A stretch of 64,000 nt of DNA from Aradus depressus (lineage: Eukaryota; Arthropoda; Insecta; Hemiptera; Aradidae). The number at the start of each line of letters is the position of its first letter. Position 1 is the stretch's first letter. This document shows positions 50,072-61,269 of this stretch, in pieces. The notes beneath the pieces are model-generated. The model worked only from the letters and a program-made list of their open reading frames with translations. It made no database searches and was not told the DNA's origin. A program made the translations under genes and the position numbers. The stretch lies in contig OY759223.1 of assembly GCA_963662175.1 (NCBI GenBank), positions 12,626,249-12,690,248 on the forward strand, in the 5' to 3' direction.

Positions 50072-50882
50072 CAGTGGAATCCGCTTATTAGCAATTCGCT
50101 TAATAGGAATATCCGCACATTAGCATCAAAACACGCTGGAACGGACCGGATCGGCAAAATACAGTGAGTTTTGTCCGCTTATTAGCAATGAATGTCCGGT
50201 TTAAGGGTTCAATTATGAACGCAGAATGAGGTCGGTATTCGGGGAAAAATAACACTTGCGTAAACAGTTTTAGTTTCTGACTATTCTCTGAAAAACGGAA
50301 AGGAGTAAAGCCATAATTACATAATTTTCAGAAACTTTGATTTTTGAACGGAACCACTGCTGAAGCAACGGGATCCAACGCAACTGACGACCATACTGAT
50401 GCTGATGATGAGGCAGAGGGATCTTCCGAAACGCCCGACCCTCCTCCTCCTAGCCACCGGGAAATGTTGGTAGCCCTGGCTTTGCTAAGAAGAGGCGTCC
50501 AACATTATGGTCAGACCTTTGCCGATCATTATAGATACGAGGGGTACATTCGAAACATGCTTTCGAACGATCTAAGGCAAAGTAAAATCGACAAATATTT
50601 TTCAAAACCTTAACTTTTTACTGTAAATATGTACATAATACATATTATGTTTCTTTATTGACGATTTTTTGACCTACTTTGTTCGTATTATGTACCTCGA
50701 TTTTTTAAATACATTTCATGGGAAAATTTTCATGCCTACCTAATTTTTATATTTTTCTTTCTCTCTCTCTCTCTCTCTGCCCCCCCCCCCCCCCCCCTTC
50801 CCAATCCGTTTATTAGAATCGTCCGTTTATTAGGTTCAAAGTACGGTGGTCCCGATGTGATTCTAATAAGCGGATTCCACTG
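50072..50882. mobile_element. pogo/Tigger element 4, 811 bp
   Basis: TIRs CAGTGGAATCCGCTTATTAG and exact inverse CTAATAAGCGGATTCCACTG, with TA on both sides (50070-50071, 50883-50884). Inner GTCCG(C/T)TTATTAG repeats occur at both ends. It contains a (CT)n run and an 18-base C run (50780-50797). It retains the transposase terminal exon. Confidence 0.93.
50344..50613 (+). pseudogene. Tigger transposase C-terminal exon
   Basis: Open for about 90 codons with no ATG start and preceded by an in-frame TGA: an Asp/Glu-rich stretch (DDHTDADDEAEG), then HREMLVALALLRRGVQHYGQ and a final SNDLRQSKIDKYFSKP. Acidic region, helix and KYF-type tail match Tigger transposase C-termini. The catalytic core is absent. 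It is the best preserved Tigger tail in the window. Confidence 0.7.
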
Positions 50883-50886
50883 TATT

Positions 50887-51281
50887 ATATATGAGGAGTT
50901 TGGAGCCAGAGCGGACCAACTGGTTAAAACTGAACAGGAAGAAAATGGCAATTGAAAATTGAGTACATTTTGTTTATCTCCATAAATGGGCCCCAAATAT
51001 TTATTTATATTTGAAATTTTAGAATAGTATTGGATGAGTGATCCCTTTTTGTGTTCTATAAAGTTTTTGAAGGTCGTATGATCCATTGTGACTTTGAAAA
51101 TATATGCACAAAATATTTGTGGACTAAACTTAAAGTGCTGCTATCTATGACTGAAGTGAAGAAACTAAGTGATCCACACTGGTTTTGAAAAAAGGGAACC
51201 TATGCCAACATCAGGATGGTAATAACTCATTTTCCGAAATATTGTGGGTTGGTCCGCTCTGGCTCCAAACTCCTCATATAT
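50887..51281. mobile_element. MITE with perfect 28-bp TIRs
   Basis: GAGGAGTTTGGAGCCAGAGC and the following GGACCAAC (50893-50920) are exactly repeated as inverse at 51248-51275. The pairing extends through ATATAT on both outer sides, so a TA-type target is likely. The interior is non-coding. It starts within a few bases of Tigger 4, so the two elements abut. Confidence 0.85.
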
Positions 51282-52905
51282 ATATATATAATATAATTAG
51301 AAATAAAAAATTAAAGAAATGTATGAAGAATAAAGAAGCAAGACAAAGCGAAGAACAAATTGAACAAATTAAAGAGCCCCCTCAATTAGAAAATGAAAAG
51401 TAAATAAAAATAAAAATATTAACTCTGTTAATATTCTTTTCAAGTGAGACTAACATTTTTTTTGGTCATAATCACAAAATACTTTAAAACAATATACAAA
51501 CAATCTTTTTTCATTGTACTCTGTCTTTAATAACATGTATGTAGTTCCAGATGTGTCCACTAGGTCTCACTGTCTCTCAGCTCTATTTTTCATATGTTGA
51601 AAATTTAACTTTATGATAATATTCCAGATAATATTATATGTGATATTTATAAGACATATAGGTTTATTCGTATTTTTTTTTCTATATCATTAGACATACT
51701 CAAACATTTTATTAATATATTCCACAAGTAATACAGTTTCAATGCAATTCATATGAAAAGTTAAAAAAAACACAAAGAAGTCCCTAAAATTGAATCTTGT
51801 GGAACACCATAGTTAATCTATTTTCGTAAATCGAATAATAATGCATTTCTGTAGGGTCGAAAATAAGTACTCCAGATGTTGAGAAGTTAAATAAATACAT
51901 TCAAAAATTGTAGTACCTATTCAAAACTTTTAACTGAACTTAAAATGCTTGATGAATAAAATCAAAGAAGAATTTTTAATACTAATGTCATTTTAATATA
52001 CTTTACATAAGTATTGTCTAACTCCATTAGTGATCATTTTTTGTCAAAACTTTAGTTAGCCATCTTGTCATCTTTTATATATCTCTTTTAAATTGTTTTC
52101 CCGCACTCAGACCTAGGCCTTGTGGACTTTTCCTCAAACTTTACTTTGTTCTTTTGTTTGTAAACCTAATATACTATATAAATTCGTACTAAACACATAG
52201 GAAGAATGGTAATATGGTATACTTTTTTATGGAAAAGTGTCACAATTGTAACTTCTAACTCTGGCCACCAGATAGCAGATGTGTCTGTCTTCCATTGTAC
52301 GAAAAGGTTGGGCTTTAAAGGGTGTTACCATGGTGAAAGCTAAGTAAAATTGGCTTAAAAGTAAGTATTATTAATCGTGTAAAAGCTTATTGCTTTAGCA
52401 GTTTTCTAAATAAATCAAAAGTAAAGTACCATTAAGGATCAGTGAATTTTAAAACGTGATTTCCCAAAATTCACATTTTTTTAGTTGTGACAGTCTTGTT
52501 CTCATATTATATTACTGTATAATGTGAAAAAATAAAAAAAAAATAAATAAATAAAATTCATTTGAATGAAAAATGAGGGAAATGCAATTTATTCAGTAGT
52601 CATGGACATGTATAATTAATTGCATTTTCACATATTTCCTCTAGTTCATTTTATGTATTTGAGACGAAACGGGACGACAGTCAGAAAAGTCCAATATAGT
52701 TGGAATCTATTTCTGACTACCCAGATTTTTTGAAATTCTGAAAAATGCATTGGATCAATATTTTTGGAAGTGTGCAAAATTATTAATATTGTTGTAAAGA
52801 TGTTCTATAGCAAAAAATCGTGGAAAAAAAGTTTAAATCAAAAAAGGCCGCTAGTCATTTTGTAGATTGTTTCGCCGTGAAGGGAATGATATCTTGTATG
52901 TTCAA
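51282..52905. other. No gene seen in 1.6 kb
   Basis: AT-rich, without TIRs, tandem repeats or palindromes that I could find. The charged frame ending at 51403 (EARQSEEQIEQIKEPPQLEN) partly overlaps the MITE and is probably chance. Confidence 0.4.
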
Positions 52906-52916
52906 TAGGATCATCT

Positions 52917-53212
52917 TGAGGGCGCCGGTAACTCTGAAGTAGCGTACTTGGGTATTTTGTCTAGGAGATGAAAATAACGTTAGCATGCCGTCCTTCGGAT
53001 GGAACGGTAAGTGATGTTCCGGGGCCTATGCGATGTCAGGTACTCATTAAAGACCCCTACCCTATGTGGATAAACCTGGATAGGCAATATCCAGGACTCC
53101 TGCAGTAGTGTTGGGCTCATGTCCACTAGTGGGACGAATGAGCGCTCTTGTATTAGGCGATATGACCTCATAGTTGAGGCCCGAGTCACAATAACTAGGT
53201 ACTAGGATCATC
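52917..53212 (+). repeat. SINE-A, diverged, with TSD
   Basis: GGGCGCCGGTAACTCTGAAG (damaged A box), GCCGTCCTTCGGATGGAACG (centre) and a 3' half to GAGTCACAATAACTAGG. TAGGATCATC flanks it (52906-52915, 53213-53222), so the insertion borders are preserved although the body is worn. The B box region is deleted. Confidence 0.8.
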
Positions 53213-53222
53213 GCCATCTTTT

Positions 53223-53825
53223 GCAGAATATTAAACAAATTCCATTGAACATTCCTGAACGTACAATATGTCATTCTCTTCATGTTCAGGTGACTTTTTA
53301 ACGTGAAAATCCTTTGAAAACTCGATCTCGGATTTTCGCACGATTGCAATACTTTCTTATAATATAGGTATAAAAAAATAAAAACGTTAATCATTGGTAT
53401 AGTACATGAAGGTTTGTTACGTTCCACAAAGGTCCCATGATATCCTTGCATTGTTCTCCTATCCGCAAGATGGAGGATAGATAAAATGAACGATGGGATA
53501 TTGTTATGCAACTGCATCTTACCATGGTTGGACACTAATAAGTGGGAAGTATGGAACTGTTTCTTAACTATCATTGAGTGGGAACACTTTGTCAAAAATA
53601 GTAAAAAGTTTTAAGAAATTGAAAAATAGAGTTATATCACTAACGTCTAACACCTATTCTTTTTGAAATGGATAAGAAAATGGTGATAAACAATATGCCT
53701 CGTTGAGACAGGCCAAAGAATGATGTAGCAATATCGTTCATTATCAGTGTTTGTTTGAAAAGGGAATGAGGTACCTTGGTACCAGCAGGTCAAAAGTCTT
53801 GGCGCATTAAGGCATTGAACCCAGA
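53223..53825. repeat. R2 fragment and unassigned sequence
   Basis: 53290-53375 carries R2 blocks (AAAACTCGATCTCGGATTTT, GATTGCAATACTTTCTTATA). A 177-codon minus frame crosses this repeat and the SINE and is therefore probably accidental. Confidence 0.45.
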
Positions 53826-54445
53826 GGAGTTATTTGTTTAAGAGTTATTTTATTTGTTTTAGAGTTATTTTTATTTGTTTTAGAGTTATTATATTTGTTT
53901 AAGAGTTATTTTATTTGTTTTAGAGTTATTTTATTTGTTTTAGAGTTATTTTATTTGTTTTAGAGTTATTTTATTTGTTTTAGAGTTATTTTTATTTGTT
54001 TTAGAGTTATTTTATTTGTTTAAGAGTTATTTTATTTGTTTTAGAGTTATTTTATTTGTTTTAGAGTTATTTTATTTGTTTTAGAGTTATTTTTATTTGT
54101 TTTAGAGTTATTTTATTTGTTTAAGAGTTATTTTTATTTGTTTTAGAGTTATTTTATTTGTTTAAGAGTTATTTTATTTGTTTTAGAGTTATTTTATTTG
54201 TTTTAGAGTTATTTTATTTGTTTTAGAGTTATTTTATTTGTTTTAGAGTTATTTTTATTTGTTTTAGAGTTATTTTATTTGTTTAAGAGTTATTTTTATT
54301 TGTTTTAGAGTTATTTTATTTGTTTAAGAGTTATTTTATTTGTTTTAGAGTTATTTTATTTGTTTTAGAGTTATTTTATTTGTTTTAGAGTTATTTTTAT
54401 TTGTTTTAGAGTTATTTTATTTGTTTAAGAGTTATTTTATTTAAT
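53826..54445. repeat. 20/21-bp minisatellite with higher-order pattern
   Basis: About 30 units of AGAGTTATTTTATTTGTTTT. Two variants occur, GTTTAAG against GTTTTAG and TTATTTT against TTATTTTT, and they recur in a similar order through the array (for example the stretch from 53892 to 54014 resembles 54014 to 54135), which suggests higher-order units of about 120-160 bp. Confidence 0.93.
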
Positions 54446-54454
54446 TAGAGGCCC

Positions 54455-55262
54455 TAGACGCAACGTACTTTGGAGACTCAAGTAATCGCGCTATGTTTAG
54501 GTGAGACGCAACATGTTTTGGAGATTTTAGACTGCAACATATTATGTAAATTGTAGTGGCATGGAAAGACGCAACATGTTCTGGAAACTCTAGGCGCAAC
54601 ATATTATGTAAATTCTTATAGTATCTTGTTAATGAGAGAGGCAAAATCTTCTGGAGGTTTTAGACGCAACATATTATGTAAATTCTAGGGACATGGAAAG
54701 ACGCAACATGTTCTGGAGACTCTAGACGCAACATATTCTGGAGGTTTTAGACGCAACATATTATGTAAATTCTTGTAGTATCTTGTTAAGGAGAGACGCA
54801 ACTTGTTCTGGAGGTTTTAGACGCAACATATTATGTAAATTCTTGTAGTATCTTGTTAAGGAGAGACGCAACATGTGTTGGTGGTTCTAGGCGCAACATA
54901 TTAGGGAAATTCTTGTACTATTTTGTTTAGGAGAGACGCAACATATTCTGTAGGTTTTAGACGCTACATATTATGTAAATTCTTGTAGTATCTTGTTAAG
55001 CAGAGACGCAACATGTTTTGGAGACTCTAGGCGCAACTTATTAAGGAAATCCTTGTAGTATCTTGTTAAGGAGAGACGCAACATGTGTTGGAGGTTCTAG
55101 GCGCAACATATTAAGGAAATCCTTGTAGTATCTTTTTAAGGAGAGACGCAACATGTATTGGAGACTCTAGGCGCAACATATTAGGTAGTGGAGAGACGCA
55201 ACATATTTTAGACGCTCTGGAAGCAATACTTTTTGTAGATAGCAGATGCATCATGTTCTGAG
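54455..55262. repeat. ~70-bp tandem array with AGACGCAACAT sub-repeats
   Basis: The unit is AGACGCAACATATTATGTAA, ATTCTTGTAGTATCTTGTTA, AGGAGAGACGCAACATGTTC, TGGAGGTTTT. It is built from two related halves that both start AGACGCAACAT. More diverged than the adjacent minisatellite. Minus-strand frames through it encode repeats such as NMLRLESPKHVASLL, probably by chance. Confidence 0.85.
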
Positions 55263-55974
55263 GAGAGGTTGGAGAAATAATCTCATCAGACAATTTTCCC
55301 CATCTAAACATACATAAGGGCAATATATTCAAGGAGTGGCTCTGAGCAGCCGGCCGACACTAATTGAAAAGTAATTATGAAACTTTATGTTTTGGAAAAC
55401 TAGAAGTGAAGAGAAAGTGTGTTGTTTTGTTTCAGGATATCTCATAGCTCTCGAGTAATGAAGTTTGAAGAAGAAATGATGGCTGCCTCCATGTAAACTT
55501 TCCCATTGTCCGACTTGGGATCATCGTACAACGTTCCATACGAACAAGGTCGTGATCAAGGTATAACAGAAAAAAGTCATAATGGGCGATCAAAAATATT
55601 AGTTCGTGTTTCCTCCTCTGCAAGGATGGCAATAAATGACGAAAAACAGAACTAAATTCTTCGTCAGAATCGATATTTATGGAAAAATGGTGTGTATTAT
55701 ATACAACAACTAACTCTCCTCCTTTCATTTAAGTCCCTATTTTTCCATTATCTCTTAACTCAGCAAACCTCTGATTCCTAAGGCTGGCTCCTATGAGATA
55801 GTTCTCGTCTTCCTATAAGTCTCTCACTCCGACTGGACCGATTGTTACTATTCTGTTTCATCTTACAATTCATTATTATTATCATGTTTCACATTATTAT
55901 TCATACATGTTTTGTCTAATTTTTCTAATTTTATTTTTTTATTTCTCTTTATTTTTTTATTTTATTTTTTTTTT
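55263..55974. other. Unassigned, one ATG-started frame
   Basis: A 98-codon minus-strand frame starts at an ATG (55726-55728) with MKGGELVVVYNTHHFSINID and ends YEIS at 55432. A second frame in the same place reads SYGTLYDDPKSDNGKVYM. I recognise neither. T-rich runs lie at 55917-55976. Confidence 0.35.
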
Positions 55975-56164
55975 TTGGTCTTATGTACGATGCATTTTAG
56001 CCATGTCAATGTGTTATCTAGTTATTTACGACATCCATGGCCCCGGGAGGGAGTTCTATCTACGAAATAAAACTCAATCCCGGACGGGATTCGAACCCGC
56101 AAACCATGGTGAGACCATGCGACCAAAGCCCTACGCTCTATCCCGCACGGCCACCATGGCTCCC
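55975..56164 (-). repeat. SINE-B, tRNA-derived
   Basis: Minus strand: GGAGCCATGGTGGCCGTGCG with an A box like that of long-variable-arm tRNAs (GTGGCCGTGCGG), a spacer with ATGGTCTCACCAT that could be the extra arm, and the B box GGGTTCGAATCCCGT, followed by a ~90-bp unrelated body and a poly-A. It looks like a SINE from a tRNA-Leu or tRNA-Ser type ancestor and is unrelated to SINE-A. Confidence 0.75.
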
Positions 56165-57095
56165 TTTATTATTTTTTACTAGTAATATTGTTTTACTCGT
56201 TGCCTGTTTTTAACATTCTTAGGGGACGTAGGTCCCAGATTAAAGATTATTTTTCATTTAATTTCATTTCACCAAAATTTAATAAAGTCATTTGTAAAAA
56301 ATCAACATTTTTGGACGTGAAGTCATTCATTTCGGTCCGTAGGGTGTCGCTTGCTAAAACCGCATGTAACAAAATCATGTAACACTAATATGGCTTAGTA
56401 TATCTTTGCAACCGTACTACCCGCACGCATAGTTTAGTATCGCTGTGTAGAGGAAAGAAGCTATTACTCGATGAAATTGTCGCGCCACGCATGACGCAAT
56501 CGGAGCTAAATGTAATTGATCTCACTCTGCGATAGTAGGTATAATCCATCGAACTCAAACCGGTGCTCTTTAGGAGTTATTAGACTTACAAGAGTGTAAT
56601 TTGTTGAAGACATTTGACGGTTGCTCGGCTACGGCGCCCCCGCGTTCGATATGTTGTGTATTTGGTTACGTTATTTCTTATCCTAGTGCCCATACACCCT
56701 CTGCGGCGGCTGCGTCCTTAATACACCCTGTGTTTTTTTTTATTTTGAGGTCTTCCACCAATATCTTATAATTCTTATATTTTATTATCATCAACTTTTC
56801 TAGTTACATACTGTTTACTTTACTGATATTTGTTAATTTATTTATAAATATATATTTTTTTTGTATATTTCGCTTTCCTTTTCTTCTATAATTCGCTCCT
56901 TGTGACCTGAGGAAGGAGCCCGTGATCCTGACAGAAGATTTCTCCATAGAAATAGAAACATGAATTATTTATAATTAAAAATATAAATAGTAGCCTACCT
57001 ATTGTACTAGGAATTTGATACTCATTTTTCTTCTATTATGTATTTAAAAATATATAAATTATTTATCTCATAATATGAGATATTAAGAAAGTTAG
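56165..57095. other. No gene; worn Penelope-like trace
   Basis: 56901-56940 reads GUGAC-CUGAGGA-A-GGA...UCC-UGA, a broken type A hammerhead-like core. A GC-richer patch near 56630-56735 (CTGCGGCGGCTGCGTCCTTA) is unassigned. Confidence 0.35.
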
Positions 57096-57195
57096 TTAGT
57101 TGCTGTGACTGTGTTATCTACGAGTGGTGGCCATGAGCCTGACTCTACTATGTGAGTCCTAAATTTTGCCTACCCTAAATTTTTATTCATATGTG
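57096..57195 (-). repeat. SINE-A fragment
   Basis: GCCATGAGCCTGACTCTACT and GAGTCCTAAATTTTGCCTAC are from the 3' half; the rest is lost. Confidence 0.65.
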
Positions 57196-57227
57196 ATAGT
57201 AAGATGTTGTGGGACGAGATTTCTAAT

Positions 57228-57453
57228 AGAAATAAAAGACGTTGTCTTCCCATTGTTTTATTTTATACCAGAACCGGTTTTCGACGCAACAGCGTCATCA
57301 GTGGTTCATCCCACCCACACAGCACAGCGGTTGGAAGATGAGGCCAGTTATCTTCCAACCGCTGTGCTGTGTGGGTGGGATGAACCACTGATGATGACGC
57401 TGTTGCGTCGAAAACCGGTTCTGGTATAAAATAAAACAGTGGGAAGACAACGT
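57228..57453. repeat. Penelope-like palindrome, ~105-bp arms
   Basis: Arms from GACGTTGTCTTCCCA to GGGAAGACAACGTC fold around a ~10-bp loop (near 57346). Arm sequences are almost identical (GGTTGGAAGAT/ATCTTCCAACC at the centre, ACCAGAACCGGTTTTCGACG/CGTCGAAAACCGGTTCTGGT further out). The main differences are a 3-bp TGA indel inside the hammerhead-like core and a CAGTGGG against CCCATTG change. Only the plus arm keeps the full core. Confidence 0.9.
57384..57425 (+). ncRNA. Best-formed hammerhead-like motif
   Basis: ACCA, CUGAUGA (57388-57394), U, helix II GACGC/GCGUC with UGUU loop, GAA, AACCGGUU (self-complementary helix III), C, UGGU. ACCA/UGGU gives a 4-bp helix I, and C is an allowed cleavage-site base. 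The layout is that of a type I hammerhead with a minimal, dimer-prone helix III, known from Penelope-like elements. The extra U before helix II is the one departure. Confidence 0.6.
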
Positions 57454-58180
57454 CTTTGCTCAAAAATTGCTCAAAAACAGAATTCCGAGGTAGAACCAGG
57501 CATGGACCAAGGTACAAACACTCTAGGGCCAAGGTACAACACCATGCTGTACCTTGGTCCCAAAAAACGTTATCATTCAATCACAAAAAAAATATAGTAA
57601 ATTTCGAAATAAATTTTGTTAAAAAATTGCATTTGATACATGAGATACGAAATAATTAAAATTCACCTTCAGCATTACCGGCTGAAACAAAATGACTAAA
57701 CTAAAAATCAAAATGTCAAATTAAGTCCGAGGGACAGCACCTTCCCCTACTAATACGCTAATAATATAAGTCAACAATTTGCACACTAATCTCGAGATAA
57801 GAGTTCCAAGTGTTGATCTTAGAGAAGCAGTTCTGGCAGAAGAGAGGGGGCTTACAGGTAAGGCGTGGAGTGGGAGGGGGGGGGGGATCCTGGAGGATCC
57901 AGTAGACCTGGCCAGTGCCTTGTGATTGGTGTTTGTGTCGTGAGAGTCAACATCGTTCTTCAGGACCCTCTAGCTGTACCGCCTGATATTCCTCGCAGGT
58001 GAGCCATTTTCCATTCTATTTACGAGTACACAAGTACATACATATTTTTATATGCCTACCTACAGAGCATAATTCTCCAATTTGGTACTGTATTATCTTA
58101 CCGTGCCTTCAGATGGCGTATTTGTTTTTGAATTACCCCTCTTGGGCATAATACAGTCCCCACATTACAACCACAATAAA
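57454..58180. other. No gene; small hairpin
   Basis: GGACCAAGGTAC (57504-57515) and its inverse GTACCTTGGTCC (57549-57560) form a 12-bp stem just outside the Penelope-like palindrome. An 11-base G run is at 57876-57886. Otherwise unassigned. Confidence 0.45.
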
Positions 58181-58255
58181 AAAAAAGTTGTCGGTCAATC
58201 ACCGGCAAAGCACTTCCCCAGAACGAATTAATCAATTAACTTTTCGCTCCTAAAT
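58181..58255 (-). repeat. GA-family, reversed right end
   Basis: TTGTCGGTCAATCACCGGCA, CTTCCCCAGAACGAATTAAT and CAATTAACTTTTCGCTCC. Confidence 0.6.
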
Positions 58256-58259
58256 TCTC

Positions 58260-58920
58260 AAACTCTTTAAGTCGAACCTCGATAAGTCGAAAACCTCCAA
58301 ATCTCGAAAAAAAGTTTTGTTCCTTTCCCTTCAAGCCCCAAAACCTCCATTACTCGAAATTTCAACCCTCTATTAGTCGAAATAATCAGTGAATCCCTAC
58401 AAAGCATTTTGGTACATATTTTCCCTCTATAACTCGAAAAAAAGTATCTCGAACATAGCAATGTTTTATTTTACAACCTTTGCAACTCGATTATTTGAAA
58501 CTTATTACCTCTATAGCTCGAAGAAGAATAAGTTACCGACTTTAAGAATTTGCAGACAATGTACACCATAGTTTCTTAGAAAACAATTTAGGAGTATAGA
58601 ATAAATAGGATTACCAATTATCTAAAGCAAAAAAAAATTAGTGACTTTTTTTAATACCTATGTACATATACTACGTATTTTTTATTTTAAGGATGTTTTG
58701 AAATAATGTTGATTTATAATAAATATAAATATGTTTGTTACCTCTGTAACTTGAATTTTTACTTATTTCACCTCTCTAACTTAAAATTAGTTAAAATGAA
58801 TCTTAACCTCTACAAGTCGAATCAAAATCCGCCTAAATCGAAATCCTCCATAAGTCGAAAACTCTATCACTCGAATTTTTTGGCGTCTCCCTTGATGTTC
58901 GACTTATAGAGATTCTACTA
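58260..58920. mobile_element. Tigger-like element 5a, CTCGAA-repeat ends
   Basis: The right end TCGACTTATAGAGATTCTAC is the inverse of the left end of copy 5b (GTAGAACCTCTATAAGTCGA). The termini are built of many CT(A/C)TATAACTCGAA-like units (for example AACCTCCATTACTCGAAAT, CCCTCTATAACTCGAAAA). No transposase. The left end is decayed or truncated. Confidence 0.65.
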
Positions 58921-59259
58921 TAAATTGTATATCGATAATTTCACTACATTAACAGTTATTAGTGTTTTTGAATTGAGCTCCTCCCCTGAGCCTCCCTTCC
59001 CTTCGAGATTTTGGGTTTTGAATTCACTGTGATTATTAATAATTATTTAAAATTAATAATAATTAAAATTAAAATAATAAATATTACCACATTTCCTATA
59101 GAAATTATAGCTGGTCTTCTACTAAATTTTGATTTCTACAGTAATTTCCGAAAAGGGCCCTAAAAAAATATTGAAAGTTCAAGAGGAATTTTCAAGAAAT
59201 TACACTTATTTTAAAAAAATTGCAATTAATAATTATTTCATTTTGATTTCTTTTAAATA

Positions 59260-59825
59260 CAGTAGAACCTCTATAAGTCGAACATCAAGGGAGACGCCAA
59301 AAAATTCGAGTTATAGTTTTCGACTTATGGAGGATTTCGACTTTAGATACTTGGTAATCCTATTTATTGTATATTCCTAAATTGTTTTCTAAGAAAAAAT
59401 GTTGTACATTGTCGGCAAATTCTTAAAGTCGGTAACTTATTTTTCTTCGAGCTATAGAGGTAATAAATTTCAAATAATCGAGTTGTAAAGGTTCTAAAAT
59501 AAAACATTGCTATGTTCGAAAAAAAGTTTTTTTCCTTTCCCCTCAAGCCCCAAAACCTCCATTACTCGAAATCTCAACCCTCTATTAGTCGAAATAATCA
59601 GTGAGTCCCTACAAGCCATTTTGGTACATATTTTCCCTCTATAACTCGAAAAAATAAATTGGATCTCTGTATCTCGAACATAGCAATGTTTTATTTTAGA
59701 ACCTTTACAACTCGATTATTTGAAATTTATTACCTCTATAGCTCGAAGAAAAATCAGTTACCGACTTTAAGAATTTGCCGACAATGTACAACATATATAA
59801 TATATATGTTGTACATTGTCGGCCA
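59260..59825. mobile_element. Tigger-like element 5b, rearranged
   Basis: The left end starts CAGTAGAACCTCTATAAGTC with TA just before it (59258-59259). Inside, 59401-59519 and 59675-59793 are an inverted pair (TTGTACATTGTCGGCAAATT against AATTTGCCGACAATGTACAA), followed by a further short palindrome around 59794-59806. No right TIR, so the copy is rearranged or incomplete. It shares the CTCGAA units with 5a. Confidence 0.7.
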
Positions 59826-59879
59826 ATTGACTTTTATATATTATATGAAAGTATCTTTGTGCATCTACTACACTGTTAT

Positions 59880-60047
59880 TTTACTCCTACGTGGTTCAGT
59901 ACACTAAAAACATTTCTCTCACTACTAGACTTCTCACCTCAACAATACAACTTAGACTGTTTCACACTATTTAAAACAGCTGGTCGTTGTCTTTTGTTCT
60001 TCACCCGTTGGTTGTTAACATGTCGTTTTAAAACAAAATGCGACTAG
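59880..60047 (+). pseudogene. Possible LINE C-terminal tail
   Basis: A frame reads PTWFSTLKTFLSLLDFSPQQ, then LDCFTLFKTAGRCLLFFTRW and a stop at 60045-60047. The layout (aromatic and leucine-rich stretch directly before the stop) is like the last residues of insect LINE ORF2 proteins after the CCHC finger, but the finger itself is missing. Confidence 0.3.
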
Positions 60048-60400
60048 TCCATTTTTTCTATATTTTTTAACTAATTAAGTTACTTCACTCCTAACAGCTG
60101 TTTTTATACTAATAATAATAATTGATTTTATTATATTTTAATAATATTAATGTGTGTAAATTTTTTTACATCACATCATATATAAAATTTCATAAAATAC
60201 ATTCATTCTATCGGGAGTTATCGCTTTCACAGGTACATAGACATAAGCAAATCTGTTTCCAGCCGACCAATAAATGTTAAGTGCTAATAAAATTTGGTAT
60301 TCACAGACTAAATAATCGTTTTGCAATAGTATTATTTCTAGTTGCAATAGTATTATTCCACTGTTACCCCCGTGGGAAGTTTACACAGATGTAAAGGCAT
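60048..60400. repeat. GA-family trace, otherwise unassigned
   Basis: 60190-60250 (TTCATTCTATCGGGAGTTAT) is a reversed GA internal block. Nothing else recognised. Confidence 0.45.
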
Positions 60401-60735
60401 GAGTTAGTTATTATGACTCATGACCGGGCTTTAACTATGAGGTCATATCGCCTACTACCAGAGTACTCTGTCATCGCTCTGGTAGACATGAGCCCAACTA
60501 CAATGAGGATCCTAAATTTTGCCTAGCCTAAATTTTTATTCACCTATAGTAAAGGTCTTTTAACGAGTAGCTGACAAGGTACAGGCTCGGGACCATCGCT
60601 TAACTTCTCATTCGAATGACGGCCTGCTTAAGTTTTTTTAACTTCCCAGATAAAATAAACTCATGGCCGGGTTTCGAAATAGCAATCTTGAGCTCAGTAA
60701 GCAAGTATGCATACCACTGAGCTACCCTCGCCCTG
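60401..60735 (-). repeat. SINE-A, full length, older
   Basis: All parts present but diverged: AGTTATTATGACTCATGACC tail side, GACCATCGCTTAACTTCTCA centre, GGGTTTCGAAATAGC (damaged B box) and ACCACTGAGCTACC (A box). It has the old TAACTAAC-type tail. Confidence 0.85.
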
Positions 60736-61269
60736 TGTAGCTATTCTCTCTGAAATTATGGCCTCATCTTTCAACTTTAAATAGATAAATATCATATACA
60801 ATTTTTAATTTTGATCCTACTTCTCTTGATAAAATCCTGGATACGCCACGGATGAACGTTCTATAAAATGAGATCCCATTTCCTTCTTTCACTTTCACCG
60901 TTTATAATAACGAAGTTATTATAGCGAAAGTATTGCATCCGTTTAAAAAAAAAAAAACAGAAATTTCGGGCATAATTTAATAGTCAGTCATAGTCTCTCC
61001 TGCGTCCGCTTTATCTGTTTACCGGATGTCTGCAAATGTATATACATTTAGACAAATAACAAAACTCAAATAACTTCAAAAAAACTACTTCTGAGCACAA
61101 ATAAAGCAAAATATATTATGTGAATGAAAATAAACAGATTTGAATCAAAACTAAATTTTAAAGAAAATTATATTTGTCTAATCTTATATTTATATAAGAT
61201 TTCAATAACCTAGAAGATTCCATGAATTATCAATGATCAGATTTGAACTGAACTGGAACTGTCTGGTCT
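60736..61269. other. No gene seen
   Basis: AT-rich, with a 12-base A run near 60946. Nothing recognised. Confidence 0.4.

Noticed and set aside
53062..53595. 177-codon minus-strand frame
   Set aside because: It runs through a SINE-A copy and an R2 repeat without respecting their borders, so it is a chance opening with no recognised domain.
54441..55332. Repeat protein encoded by the 70-bp array
   Set aside because: Minus frames give NMLRLESP/HVASLL repeats, but the unit length varies, the frames are broken repeatedly and no start or domain is recognised.
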